Position numbers and translations under genes: made by a program | NCBI RefSeq assembly: GCF_000699445.3 | Contig: NC_067196.1 | Span: 38,956,616 to 39,020,615, forward strand | Reading direction: 5' to 3' | DNA from: Schistosoma haematobium | Taxonomy: Eukaryota; Platyhelminthes; Trematoda; Strigeidida; Schistosomatidae | Length of the DNA stretch: 64,000 nucleotides | Notes under the pieces: generated by a model | The model's database searches: none | The model's input: only the letters and a program-made list of their open reading frames with translations | Told to the model about the DNA's origin: nothing | Part shown: piece by piece, positions 34,123-43,918 of the stretch | Layout: each line of letters starts with the position of its first letter | Position numbering within the stretch: the first letter of the stretch is position 1

Positions 34123-34677
34123 CTGCACAGTCAATAACCGATACGGTGTAGGACTATTCCTGTACTATATGCATGCTGCACTTCTCTTTTTTTTGATTTT
34201 TTTGCATCCTGAGCCTACGCCGCCGACCATCACCCGTTTGGTATTGTCGACTTCAGTCAACCTTGACGAAAGCTGGCCTGATCACCCACGCTCTTGTCAA
34301 CGCACTCGGTCGATATTTTGGTTTGGAATGTTTGGCATACTATGGTTTCGAACCTGGTTGTCAGGGTCGCTTCCGGTTTCTTGGCTCAACGTGGTTTCGT
34401 CTTACGTCTGCAGCGTTTCTGGTCCGGACCCCTACGAACGCAATCTTCAGATCCTGGATACAAACCACTCTGGTGTGGTATGCCAACTCGAGCAACAAAT
34501 ACAGCACACTTCTCTTGGTACCGTTCTCCGTAAAAGACCTTCGGTGGCAACTCGAGTATCAACAATCGCTTTCTGTTCCGCCAATCCTTTCGTTCTACAA
34601 TCGCACGTTTGCCGATCAGTCCCACGAATCAAACCGCTACTTATCGAAAGTGTAAACCCTCTCTAGCGGGGGGCTCC
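34123..34677 (+). other. 3' untranslated interior of the LTR element
   Basis: Several overlapping open frames occur here in both directions, but none has recognisable similarity. I treat them as chance frames in GC-richer element sequence between integrase and the polypurine tract. Confidence 0.5.
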
Positions 34678-35023
34678 TGTAGTGACCTACTTTTATCAAG
34701 AGAACGCGATTGATTTAATGGAAACAATCATTAATATAACCAATTCTACCAGTGATTGTTTTACTGTGCTCGTTTGTTTAACTGTGCTAAAGACAGCCAT
34801 ATTCCTACCCCATTACTTTTCCGCGGTTTGTGACCTCGTACGTTCGTACTCTTGCCCGCTGATTCCACTTGTACCCTTTTGGCACGATCTCGGTATCCTT
34901 TCGATAACACGAGATCGCCAATGAATATATCTGGTTACATTCAATCTTCGCCTTCTGATTTATTTGGTATGCGTTTCCCTGTAGTGGTGCTCATAGTCAA
35001 CTTCGAATCGACACCACGCTACA
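34678..35023 (+). repeat. 3' LTR
   Basis: Begins TGTAGTGACCTAC after the purine tract and ends CTACA, followed by GAAT. Confidence 0.88.
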
Positions 35024-35337
35024 GAATTACTCATGTTCACAAGGTGTTCCATTAATAAATTTTTATTGATCCATTTCCACTTCTTTTCATCCAAGTTGAG
35101 TAATTCTCTCGAATTCTTCTGGATAAAATACGTATCGACCGATCCATGAATCTGGCTTCACATGAAGGACGAGTCGTTTTGGCTTCGATGTGTGTTTCCT
35201 GGAGTTTTAGTGCGAAGCCGTGACTAGTGGATTCCAACAGTGTTTTCAGTTACTCACTGAAGACAATGATGGAAGGTCGGGCGATATCGTGTATTGGTTG
35301 GAGTGAGATATCAACACCGCTGAATGTTGGTTCAGTA

Positions 35338-35530
35338 GTCTAGAGGTTAAGTGTTCGCACGCGGGACTGCAGGTGCTGGGTCAGGTTCTCGGATGCAGGA
35401 TCGTGGGCGCGCAATGCTGGAGTCCTGCACTAGGATGAAACGGCCGTCTAGTGTTTCATGGTTTTCCATGGTAGTCTAGCTTAAATCGACTCATGAGTTC
35501 AACTATTAAATTATTAAAATCTCCACAAAA
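35338..35530 (+). mobile_element. tRNA-derived SINE, most complete 5' half
   Basis: TAGTCTAGAGG (A-box-like) and GGTTCTCGGATGC (B-box-like) are spaced as in a tRNA head. CAGGATCGTGGGCGCGCAAT follows, then a hammerhead remnant and the 3' body with AATCGACTCATGAG and ATCTCCACAAAAACTCAC. The ribozyme core reads CTGGAG, two bases short of CTGANGAG, and the helix-I arm is changed, so it should be inactive. It lies 0.3 kb beyond the LTR element. Confidence 0.75.
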
Positions 35531-37103
35531 ACTCACTCTGATAAATATTTGTACTTGATAAAATCAGAAATTTAGTGATGAATGAGAACTGAGATTTTTT
35601 TGAGACTTTATTATATTTTCCTGGAAACAAAATAAGTGTCTAAGACTAGTATTAACACGGAGACTAGGTAACCTACTTGGCCTATCGATGTGAAATTCTT
35701 ATCAATGACAGTCCATACTTTGTAGACTGACTAAATCGATCATTCTTGATCTCAATCGTATCATCATTTAAAGCCTAACACAAAACCCATAATTTTGAAC
35801 AAATATTAAATCACATGCCAAAACACCTTCACAGGTTTACAAAATAGAATTGTCAAATAGTAACGAATCAATTGTGATGAAACAATTGTATTACAGTTAA
35901 TACTATCTCAAGCATAAGCAAGTGACAATAATATATAAACTCCGGGAAATACTATCAAGTGAATACGATTATAAAACCTCCTATCTCGGACAAACAAAAC
36001 CTAGTAACTGTCAACAAGTAACACGAGTTCTTTGGTCGAAATGGTGATCAACTATGCACGACCGTCAGGCGAATAATGTTTTGCAAATTCACATATTACT
36101 CATAACTTTGTAGGTAGTACATTTCTCAACAAACAGTAAACACTATCCACATCGATAGAGTTTAATTTCTTGTAATACAGAAGAACTAATTGTTTCAAAC
36201 GGGACATGTTGCAACAATCCACACTTCCTATTTATTCGGGTATGTTAGGGATATTGCACTATTTACACCATTATTCATTGAGAATTCTATATTTTAAGGG
36301 TAAGATAACATGATGGACAAAATAAGACTTGACAACTGTTCAGTATTGCATAAGTAAAACATGCTCATAATGTTTCGAAACACTCACTAACCAGTCACTA
36401 GCATAATTAAATAGAAGTTTGTTTCTAGTGAAATATCTCTTGTATTTTGATTCAGAATTCAAAATTGGGTGTTCAGTTCAATGAGCATTTATCTGTTCAG
36501 TATTTTGTTGAATACTTCTTTATAACACCAAAGTTATCTGTGTTGTAAATGCGTTGCAAACATTGAATAACTCGTGAAATGTCTGTTTATGTGATCAATT
36601 CTCTTGTCCAACTTTTGCAGAGCATTACAAAAATTGGTTCACTAGATTTCCTAGAGGGTGATTTAACTATTTCGATATTGCAGTCAGTCAGTCAGTCAGC
36701 TACAACGTAGGACCAGGCACATATTGCATTATCTATAGAGTGGTCATCCATCATGTTCTATAAGAAGACGAATATAACATATATTGTCTTCAAATGTTAT
36801 GTAGGTAGTTTAGACAAATATATATGAAGGTAGAATGTAATCGTTTATTAGAGGTGATGAATCTAGAGATAGTTTAGAGAGGTTAGTTTGCAAGATATTT
36901 CACACAGAACATTTCAGTATAGTTTAGTGTATCATTTACTTACTTCTTTAAACACATGAAGATTGGTACAAGGAGGCAGTAAAATATATATGTAGTGCAC
37001 AATAAAAATGAGGTTGTGAAGGGGTAGAGGAAGGAAGATAAGTGTAGTGAAAACAGAAGAAAGATGTATAGAAATTAATGTTTGAAAGTGAAATGATAAT
37101 AAG

Positions 37104-37301
37104 AAGAATAGTCTCGCGCGCGAAGCTGATAGGTCCTGGTTTCTAATCTCACGGGGCGGGATTGTGAATTCCCACTGCTGAGGAGTCCCATACTAGAATG
37201 AAACTGCCGTCCAGTGCTTTCAGGTTTTCCATGTTGGTCTAGCTTCAATCGACTCATGTATTCAATCATTAAATTACTACAATCTCCACAATACCCCTCT
37301 T
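37104..37301 (+). mobile_element. tRNA-derived SINE, duplicon copy
   Basis: Counterpart of 15815-16012. Confidence 0.75.
37173..37216 (+). ncRNA. Hammerhead ribozyme-like motif, duplicon copy
   Basis: Same boxes as 15884-15927: CACTG, CTGAGGA, GTCCC..AGAAT, GAAAC, GTC, CAGTG. Confidence 0.6.
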
Positions 37302-37305
37302 TGAT

Positions 37306-37343
<38 letters not shown>

Positions 37344-37464
37344 GTGAAACAGTTCAGTCAACAAAAATACAGCCAGAAAGAATTCTTTGAGTTTGTCTCA
37401 CTTATATGAAGAAAGTGAAAACGGTAGGACTGCCACAACAACACTGTCATAGTTATCACGGGTC

Positions 37465-38740
37465 AACAGTCGTAGTGTTCTTAACATTAGGGCCGACTTC
37501 GATTTGTTGGACAAGACGATTTTTGGGATTGTCTATTGAAGAAGGGTGTATCTGTGAAGTTTAGTAACATCTCGACAACCCTAGATGCAAACACCTCAAG
37601 CGTAGTGAGGGAATACAACCAACTCTCTCCATTGTTTCATCCAAACAGTGGGGTTAGACAGGGTCGTCCAATCTCACCATTCCTCTTCAACCTTGCCATC
37701 AATGACATTCTGGAAACAGCTCTGATGGATGTAAGTAATGGTGGTGTGGATCTGTCGTCTGGAGAGACTACTTGACATGAAGAATACAGATGATATTGTC
37801 TTAATGTACGAGGATACGCAAGCCATGCAATCAGCACTTAATCAGTACCCATGGGTATGACATATGCTTTGCACCTTTGAAGTGCGAAGTACTTTTACAC
37901 GACTGGTAGGACCCTGATGCTGCACTCACTCTAGGTAGTGAGCAGATAGTTGTCGAGAAGTTCGTGTATCCGGGTAACTGCGTAAGTGCTGGTGGTGGCA
38001 TGAATGATTAGATCAATTAATGTATAGTGAAAGCCAAAGCGGCTCATGCCAATCTTTGGCGCCTCTGTGATGTTAGTCGGAACTACAACGCGTCGGTGTG
38101 AGCCTGGCCTATCCGAGTTGATCATCGTTGTATCTGAAGGATTGCTGAAATCTAGTGGCAACACGATGTTAGTAATGCAGAGACTCGGCATCGTGTGTTC
38201 GGGCACAGCGACGATAATTCATTCAGTGTCACTATCTTAAAATATCGACTCCGGTGGCTTAGACATGTTCTACGATTGTCGTCCCAGAGGATTGCATATC
38301 GAGCGTTATTTTCGACACTTGGACCGGTTAGAAGAAGTGGAGAGGTGGTTAAAGTATGACATGGTGTCGTGGTACGAAGGCTGTACATAGCTGGCTTCTG
38401 TTATTCCTTCACGACCCCCTGGCTGGGGTCCTAGAGATGGTGCAACACAGTGGCTTGAGACGTTATCACATATGGCTCAGAATAGAAGCCAGTGGCGATC
38501 CTACTGTAATTATCTTCCACTTTCTTTATAAAAATGGACGTAACTTCTTAAACTCGAAGAATTCTTTTTGGTTGTACTATTAATAACTCAACTGCATCTC
38601 CTATTATTATTATTTCACTATCATACGCTAATTTCTGTTCGTTATTGTTCTCCGTTTTCATATATGCATTTTACATTCTCTATCTCTTCACATTCCCGTT
38701 GCTATTGTGTGGCGCAAGCTTGTATACAGAAACGTTTTAA
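37465..38740 (+). mobile_element. LINE RT 3' half with 3' UTR
   Basis: The same RT fragment as 16197-17047, but here it continues past the duplicon edge. The following sequence (GGTTAGAAGAAGTGGAGAGG and on to ATATGGCTCAGAATAGAAGC) and a 3' UTR correspond to 59190-59560 of the LINE at 55.8-59.6 kb. Many frameshifts are present. Copy 2 thus keeps the original right flank that copy 1 lost. Confidence 0.8.
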
Positions 38741-39610
38741 AAGGTATCATCTTATAATGATATCCTCGATTCTACCATATTTTGATTTTATATATTGTTT
38801 ACATAAACATTTCCATTACTTCTATTTCATTATTTTCGATTCGGAAGTTCTGATTCTAATCTATAGAGTTTGACTACTGGTTTGACTTTTAGAACAGCCC
38901 TGTTTGGCAGAAAGGCAGAAGATTTTCTATATTTCGTAAATCTTTTTATGTTACTTAATTAACTAGAAAACTATGTAATGTGATGCAACAAATTTGTAAC
39001 AATATAAACTCATTCGCCCGATGGAGGAAATTTTCTACTAACGTCCATCTATGGTATGAAAAAAAATCTGCTAAAATATAGCACTAAAATAATCTACATT
39101 TTAGAAGAACGACGTTTGGGTCAAAGATACTGAACCACCATAATGAAGAAGTACCGAAGTCGGTTGCCAATTTATTATCGTAAAACATTACAAATATATT
39201 ATTTTTATTTAATTCAATTCAGATTGAAAAGACTGAATATTGCCTTGATATTTCACAAGTGAACAATTTTTTGATGCAGTTCCAAAATAAATCGAATACA
39301 AACATACAGTCAGCAGCTTTTAAGGCATTAATAAAACAAACACTGTGCTCTAACAAACATAAAACAAACAAATATATGTAAACACGGAAAACCTCAATGT
39401 ACACAAACTCCGTTATTTCATAAAAGGAATGACTCTGAGGACAGTGAAGACACGAAAACGGGGATCCCCTTACTCATAAAACCGAAGAAACTGGGACTGA
39501 TTGTCTCGAGTAAAGTTTGTGAGTATTATTTGTCTAAACATAAACATTGGTACAAGGAGGCACCGAATACATATGCACCACACAATAGTAGTAGTTATCA
39601 TTGATTTGTG
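38741..39610. other. No gene seen
   Basis: AT-rich sequence with no coding or repeat signature I can name. Confidence 0.4.
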
Positions 39611-39616
39611 TGAAGG

Positions 39617-39960
39617 CTGTGATACTGCCCGAGTGCTCAGACTGAAGCAGGTGGTTTCCTTAGGTGGCCACTCTCCGAGCCTTTGACCTGACGGTCTAAT
39701 CTACAAGGTAGTGGAGCAAAACTAGGAGATGCAGTCCCATGCTAGCCGGTGACCAACATTAGGTTTATACACCATTTGTTTCCTCAGGATACTGGAGCCC
39801 ATGTACACCATCGGTTCAGAATCAGGTTTTTCAACTTCCCTAGGTGGATACTCCATATCCACCAACCTGATTAAAGCGTCGGGCATTAGCTTTTCGTCCT
39901 CTAAATTTCGTAAACACCCTCACCAAAAGGAGGCAATGAGTGAAGCAAAATGGGATCATG
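39617..39960 (-). mobile_element. LINE 5' UTR segment, inverted
   Basis: The minus strand corresponds to about 55860-56170 of the LINE at 55.8 kb (cttaggtggccactctccgagcctttgacc here is the complement of ggtcaaaggctcggggtgtggcctcctaag there, and GGGCAGTATCACAGCC is shared with it). It faces away from the forward RT fragment that begins 250 bp further right. Confidence 0.7.
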
Positions 39961-40207
39961 AAGAGATTAGGTATAATTCAATTAAGGGTTCTGATTTCTA
40001 ATCCCCATATATATTACGGAAATATTCTTAACTTTGTGAGCTAAAAGGCGAATGAAAATCGGGACGACTGAAAATGGTGCACATCAACATGGCGAACATT
40101 GATAAGGGAAATCACCAAAAAGGCGTGTATTAATAATGACGAGCATTGAAAGGCGAATAATATTTTCAAGAGTTTGAAATTTGGTCGGTTTACCATCCAT
40201 TCCCTCG

Positions 40208-41228
40208 CTTCTACTAGACAAAAGCAACAATGCAAGCATGTTCAGGATGCGACTCTCTCCCTCGAAATGCAAAATGTTGCTTCAGGATTGGGTTACATCG
40301 ACACCCGAACTAGTGATAGGGAGTGAAGTAGTTGAGTGTGTCGACCGCTTCACTTATCTTGGAAGTCTCATCAGCCCTTGTGGTTTGGTGTGTGACGAAA
40401 TCTCAGCACGGATACAGAAGGCTCGACTAGCTTTTGCCAACTTGCGTCATTTATGGCGTAGGCGAGATATCCGTCTATCAACCAAAGGACGGGTTTACTG
40501 TGCAGCAGTTCGTTCCGTCCTACTTTATGGCAGTGAAACATGGCCGGTAAGAGTAGAGGATATCCGTAGGCTACTAGTATTTGATCATAGGTGTCTTCGA
40601 AACATTGCTCGCATATCCTGGGACCATCGAGTAAGTAACGCAGTTGTTAGGAAACGGGTACTAGGTAAGGATGGCAAATCAATTGATGAAGTAGTGAAAC
40701 TCCATCAGTTGAGATGGCTGGGACACGTGTTACGTATGCCCAACCACCGACTGCCTCGACGTGCGATGTTCAGTGATATAGGAGTAGGTTGGAAGAAAGC
40801 TAGGGGCGGCCAAACCAAAACATGGCACAAGTCCATGAAGTCACTGACAAGTGAACTGAGTCATGTTGGTAGGTGTAGACTACCTGGTTGGGGACCGCGA
40901 GATGATAGCAACCGATGGTTAGAGACCCTGAATGACATGGCTCAAAATCGTTTGCAATGGCGCAGGTGCATCCACTCTCTGTGTTCTCCCAAATTCTAAT
41001 CTTCTGAATTCTTCATGTCCCTTTTTTCCTCTTTCCAAATTTATTTCACTGGATTATACTCTTTAAATAACTTCTCCAAACCCTAATCTTCCCGATTACT
41101 GCTTATACTCTTATTACCTCTACCACTGCGGGATTTGAATCGACAACTGCATCTCTGTGCTAATGTGGTGTGGCAACTCGAACTGATGTACGTAGGTACG
41201 AAGTTCTACGTTGTTACTGACTGACTGA
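40208..41228 (+). mobile_element. LINE RT C-terminal part, 3' UTR and tail
   Basis: The frame 40181-40999 is open for 272 codons. It reads MRLSPSKCKMLLQDW, RFTYLGSLISPCGLV, ARIQKARLAFANLRHLW, LLYGSETWPVRVEDIRRLLV, RWLGHVLRMP and GRCRLPGWGPRDD. This aligns with the C-terminal third of the RT polyprotein at 57816-59411 but is a distinct subfamily, also seen at 53905-54437. The 3' UTR ends in TACTGACTGACTGA. Upstream RT, including the active site, is missing. 39961-40207 between the two pieces was not identified. Confidence 0.85.
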
Positions 41229-42718
41229 GACAAAAACGTATTTCTTAAAACGTTCAATGAAGAGCATACCTTCAACAATTACTGTGACTTCGAATTCGGT
41301 AATAAATGGTTTTCCTCATTACCCCAGTCATGTTATCTCAAATACCTATTTTGAATAGTAAAACTAGTTGACCTGCTTAATAATCAGTATGAGGTCCTAC
41401 AGTAGTGAGATTTAGATGTCTTATTTACCACTGAACATCATTCTGGTATGATGTTCATAACCTATTTGAAGCAATCGACCTTATTGATGTGCAGTATATT
41501 TTAGAATTAAAAGATTTCAGCTGACTAGATAATTACAACAGGTTTCTATTAGTAAAAGTTATGGCAGCTAACCATTCAAAAGCACTGGGAAAAAATTGAC
41601 CACTCACACTATCATATTTATCACTGACTTGGTAGGATTAAGGGTTCATTAAAAATAAAGTCAAATATATTCCTAGGTGTTTTGGTGAAGCTGATTTTAT
41701 CGAATTACGCTATCCGAACAACAGAAATCTAGTTTAATGCATGCAGAAACCAAATTACTATTCGTACTACGGTACATCAAAACATAGAAGCTGGCAATGA
41801 AACCGGAAATTTGAAAACAAGATAAGTCTGTAATCGCTACTCGTAAAAATTCACAGTAACGGGCTATGGGGACGGACCACAACCGTCCTGTGGCAGCTAC
41901 AAACCGGTGAATAAACTGCTAAAAACCTTTACCATTCGGTATAACAAACAGGTTGTCATAGACAAATACAGTCTTGATCTGTATGAGAGATTAGGATGAT
42001 TTTAATCAAGTTTTGAAAACGTGTTTTGTAACTAGAATTCTTTAGACACCAACCTTGACAGAGTTGGTTTCATTTGACGGATGTCGCTAAACAATAGGGA
42101 TTGAATCTATTAACTGCGGAGAATAGCTGGATTCTCTAATTAATTACAACCACAGCTATTAGGGAAATAACTAACGTTTGTGTACTGAAATAATAAGGAA
42201 GCTTGTTTGTGAAGCAGGAAACACAATTTTACTGAAGAAACGTATGTCCCAAACTCTTGGATGGACGAAAACTAGACCATAGTAAGTTAGCAGAATATTT
42301 TGATGAAGAGAATTACAAGTAAAGCAATGAGTTTTAGTCATCATCAATACAAATAAGGGCTTAGCTTACTTTTGTTAGAGTGAAGAAACTTCTGTGCAAA
42401 TGAGCAATAATTTATTATTGTTACCAGAAGACGTAACCCACGTAATATCGAACTAAAACTAAATATTACATGCTACAACAAAGAAAGTAAAGTAACAGAA
42501 CAGATTTTGAAATTTGAAACGTGACACTACCCATATGTAGATCATGAACAATTATTTGACACCACAAAAGCCACACTGATATGTGTGAGGTCTCTATGAT
42601 TAAATATTTTGTGGTCCGGCTTTTATTTCGAAACGAAGGAATCACAGAAATGAATTAGTATTTAGGTATTTGTATACTACAAGTCAAGTCTTCATAAAGG
42701 AATATTTGCATAGAGTAC
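41229..42718. other. No gene seen
   Basis: AT-rich intergenic sequence between the LINE 3' end and the 3' end of FCF1. No exon recognised. Confidence 0.4.
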
Positions 42719-42724
42719 TTTATT
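42719..42724 (-). terminator. FCF1 poly(A) signal AATAAA
   Basis: AATAAA on the minus strand about 28 bp after the FCF1 stop codon. Confidence 0.7.
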
Positions 42725-42751
42725 TAAATATCATGCTTTAACAAGAAATAT

Positions 42752-43451
42752 TTACAGCTTTGGAGCTCCCAGTGCCATGGGCATTTTCTCAATTACAACG
42801 CGATGTCCATGTATATACATTATAGGTACTCCAGTTATTTTCCTGATACGGCGTCTCAGGTCACGATCACAAGTAGCAACGATGTAACAACGGGATTTGC
42901 AGCGCTCAACTAAACAATCATCAGCATAAGTCCCCTTATGTTGGCAAGTCAACCTTTGAATCCTCTCATCACGAAGAATTCTAAATCAAGTTGAGATGCA
43001 AGCCAAACAATTACTTTAAAGCCACCCGATATCTCTCCGACATCTTCTCTATTTCTCCCATGACACAATCTGTGACATACAGGAAGCCTGATCAGTAGAA
43101 ATGAGTGTACAAACGCTTACACTTTGCTAGTAAACAGTCCATTGATGACTTGAAAAGATCTAGTCGGTTCTTGATGGAAAAATTGACATAATTGGTATCC
43201 AAAAGTATGTGGTAAGGCGGTCCTAGGGCCTCATTATAGGAATCCTTAAGACACGGAAACACCTCTGGATTGTGTTTTACCGACATGTGATGTGAAGTAT
43301 CTTGCTTGAAGGGTGTGACTTTTTTGACCCGGTCTTTTTTCTTTCTAAAACCGATGTTTTGAACCAAATTTGTGTGTTACATTCGTGAATCCGTCAGTGA
43401 TATCATTCGCTTCATTGCTGCAAACTTCCGAATTTGCCTAGTCTTTCCCAT
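42752..43451 (-). CDS. FCF1: rRNA-processing protein FCF1 (UTP24), PIN-domain nuclease
   Basis: Exons on the minus strand are 43451-43381, 43344-43121, 43087-43015 and 42980-42752. The introns of 36, 33 and 34 bp are all GT..AG, and phases join without a stop to give 198 residues, the human FCF1 length. The start [16 protein letters not shown] matches the family N-terminus. The PIN domain begins [18 protein letters not shown] with the conserved acidic D73, then [20 protein letters not shown] (about 137-145) and [15 protein letters not shown], ending GVPIMYI and a short tail. The family is a nucleolar endonuclease of the small-subunit processome that cleaves pre-rRNA at the 5' end of 18S. AATAAA follows 28 bp after the stop. 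An AG lies two bases before ATG (ctacag/c), which could be a cis- or trans-splice acceptor (inference). A LINE 3' tail ends only about 45 bp upstream, so the 5' UTR or promoter must be very short or lie in LINE sequence. Confidence 0.95.
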
Positions 43452-43496
43452 GCTGTAGCGTGATACTCGGACATTCCGGGTGTGCAAGGATAGGTC

Positions 43497-43918
43497 AGTT
43501 TCAGATTCAGATTTCAGACTTGCGTAGTAAGAACAAAAGGCCTACGGCCTATGTTATTCCTTTTCTAGTACGCTTCTGTGAGTGTCCAGTCTACTTTTCA
43601 ATGAGTTATTTGAAGGTGCGGACATCACTGCTTTGGGTAACAGGTTCCAAGTATTGATGACTCAGTGTGAAAACCTGTATGCCATGGGTATTTTGTTCGT
43701 TCTTGGCTTTTCTACTCACCTGCTATGTCCTCTCAGATGTCCCGATCAAGTGGAAAGAGAAAGGGAGAACATGTTGGCTCCAAAATCATGCCTTATTGTT
43801 CTACACATCAAAACTAGATCTACCCTTAGTCTGCGATAGGACGGAGTAAAAAGGGCCAGCTTTTCAAGCAGCTCTTTGTACGGTAAACCCCGGAGTTCTG
43901 GAGCTGCACGAGTACCCG
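43497..43918 (-). mobile_element. CR1-type LINE 3' end
   Basis: The minus strand reads ELRGLPYKELLEKLALFTPS then YRRLRVDLVLMCR, the hallmark C-terminus of CR1-like RT (LNLxSLxYRRLRGDLI). A degraded stretch follows (about 43690-43580) that could correspond to the fWNxLPxxVV..tf.FK.xLD tail. The 3' terminus is a (TCTGAA)n run (about 43514-43497). It is joined in frame to RTE sequence at 43918. Confidence 0.75.

Larger units (their letters stand above)
32696..35023 (+). mobile_element. Internally deleted Ty3/gypsy LTR element
   Basis: The 5' LTR is 32696-33065 (370 bp) and the 3' LTR is 34678-35023 (346 bp). Both begin TGTAGTGACCTAC and end CTACA. Each is flanked by GAAT (32692-32695 and 35024-35027), a 4-bp target duplication. 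TTGGTGAACCC follows the 5' LTR, as a primer-binding site would; it resembles the tRNA-Trp-type site described for the CsRn1/Boudicca group, but that is inference. A polypurine tract (AGCGGGGGGCTCC) precedes the 3' LTR. The interior is only 1.6 kb: a short gag-like start (33209-33291) is joined to the C-terminal half of integrase, so protease, RT and RNase H are missing. The LTRs differ by many substitutions and indels, so the insertion is old. Confidence 0.88.
35722..38315 (+). repeat. Duplicon B, copy 2
   Basis: Second copy of 14434-17047 with scattered single-base changes and a shorter microsatellite (37306-37342). Confidence 0.92.

Noticed and set aside
34034..34666. Several long overlapping frames after integrase in the LTR element
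   Set aside because: No recognisable domain, both strands equally open, and the position between integrase and the polypurine tract suggests chance frames.
35338..35420. tRNA gene
   Set aside because: A- and B-box-like motifs are present, but there is no acceptor stem or anticodon arm, and the sequence continues into a SINE body.
38152..38873. Frames after the LINE RT in duplicon B copy 2
   Set aside because: They fall in broken LINE coding sequence and its 3' UTR, collinear with 59100-59560.
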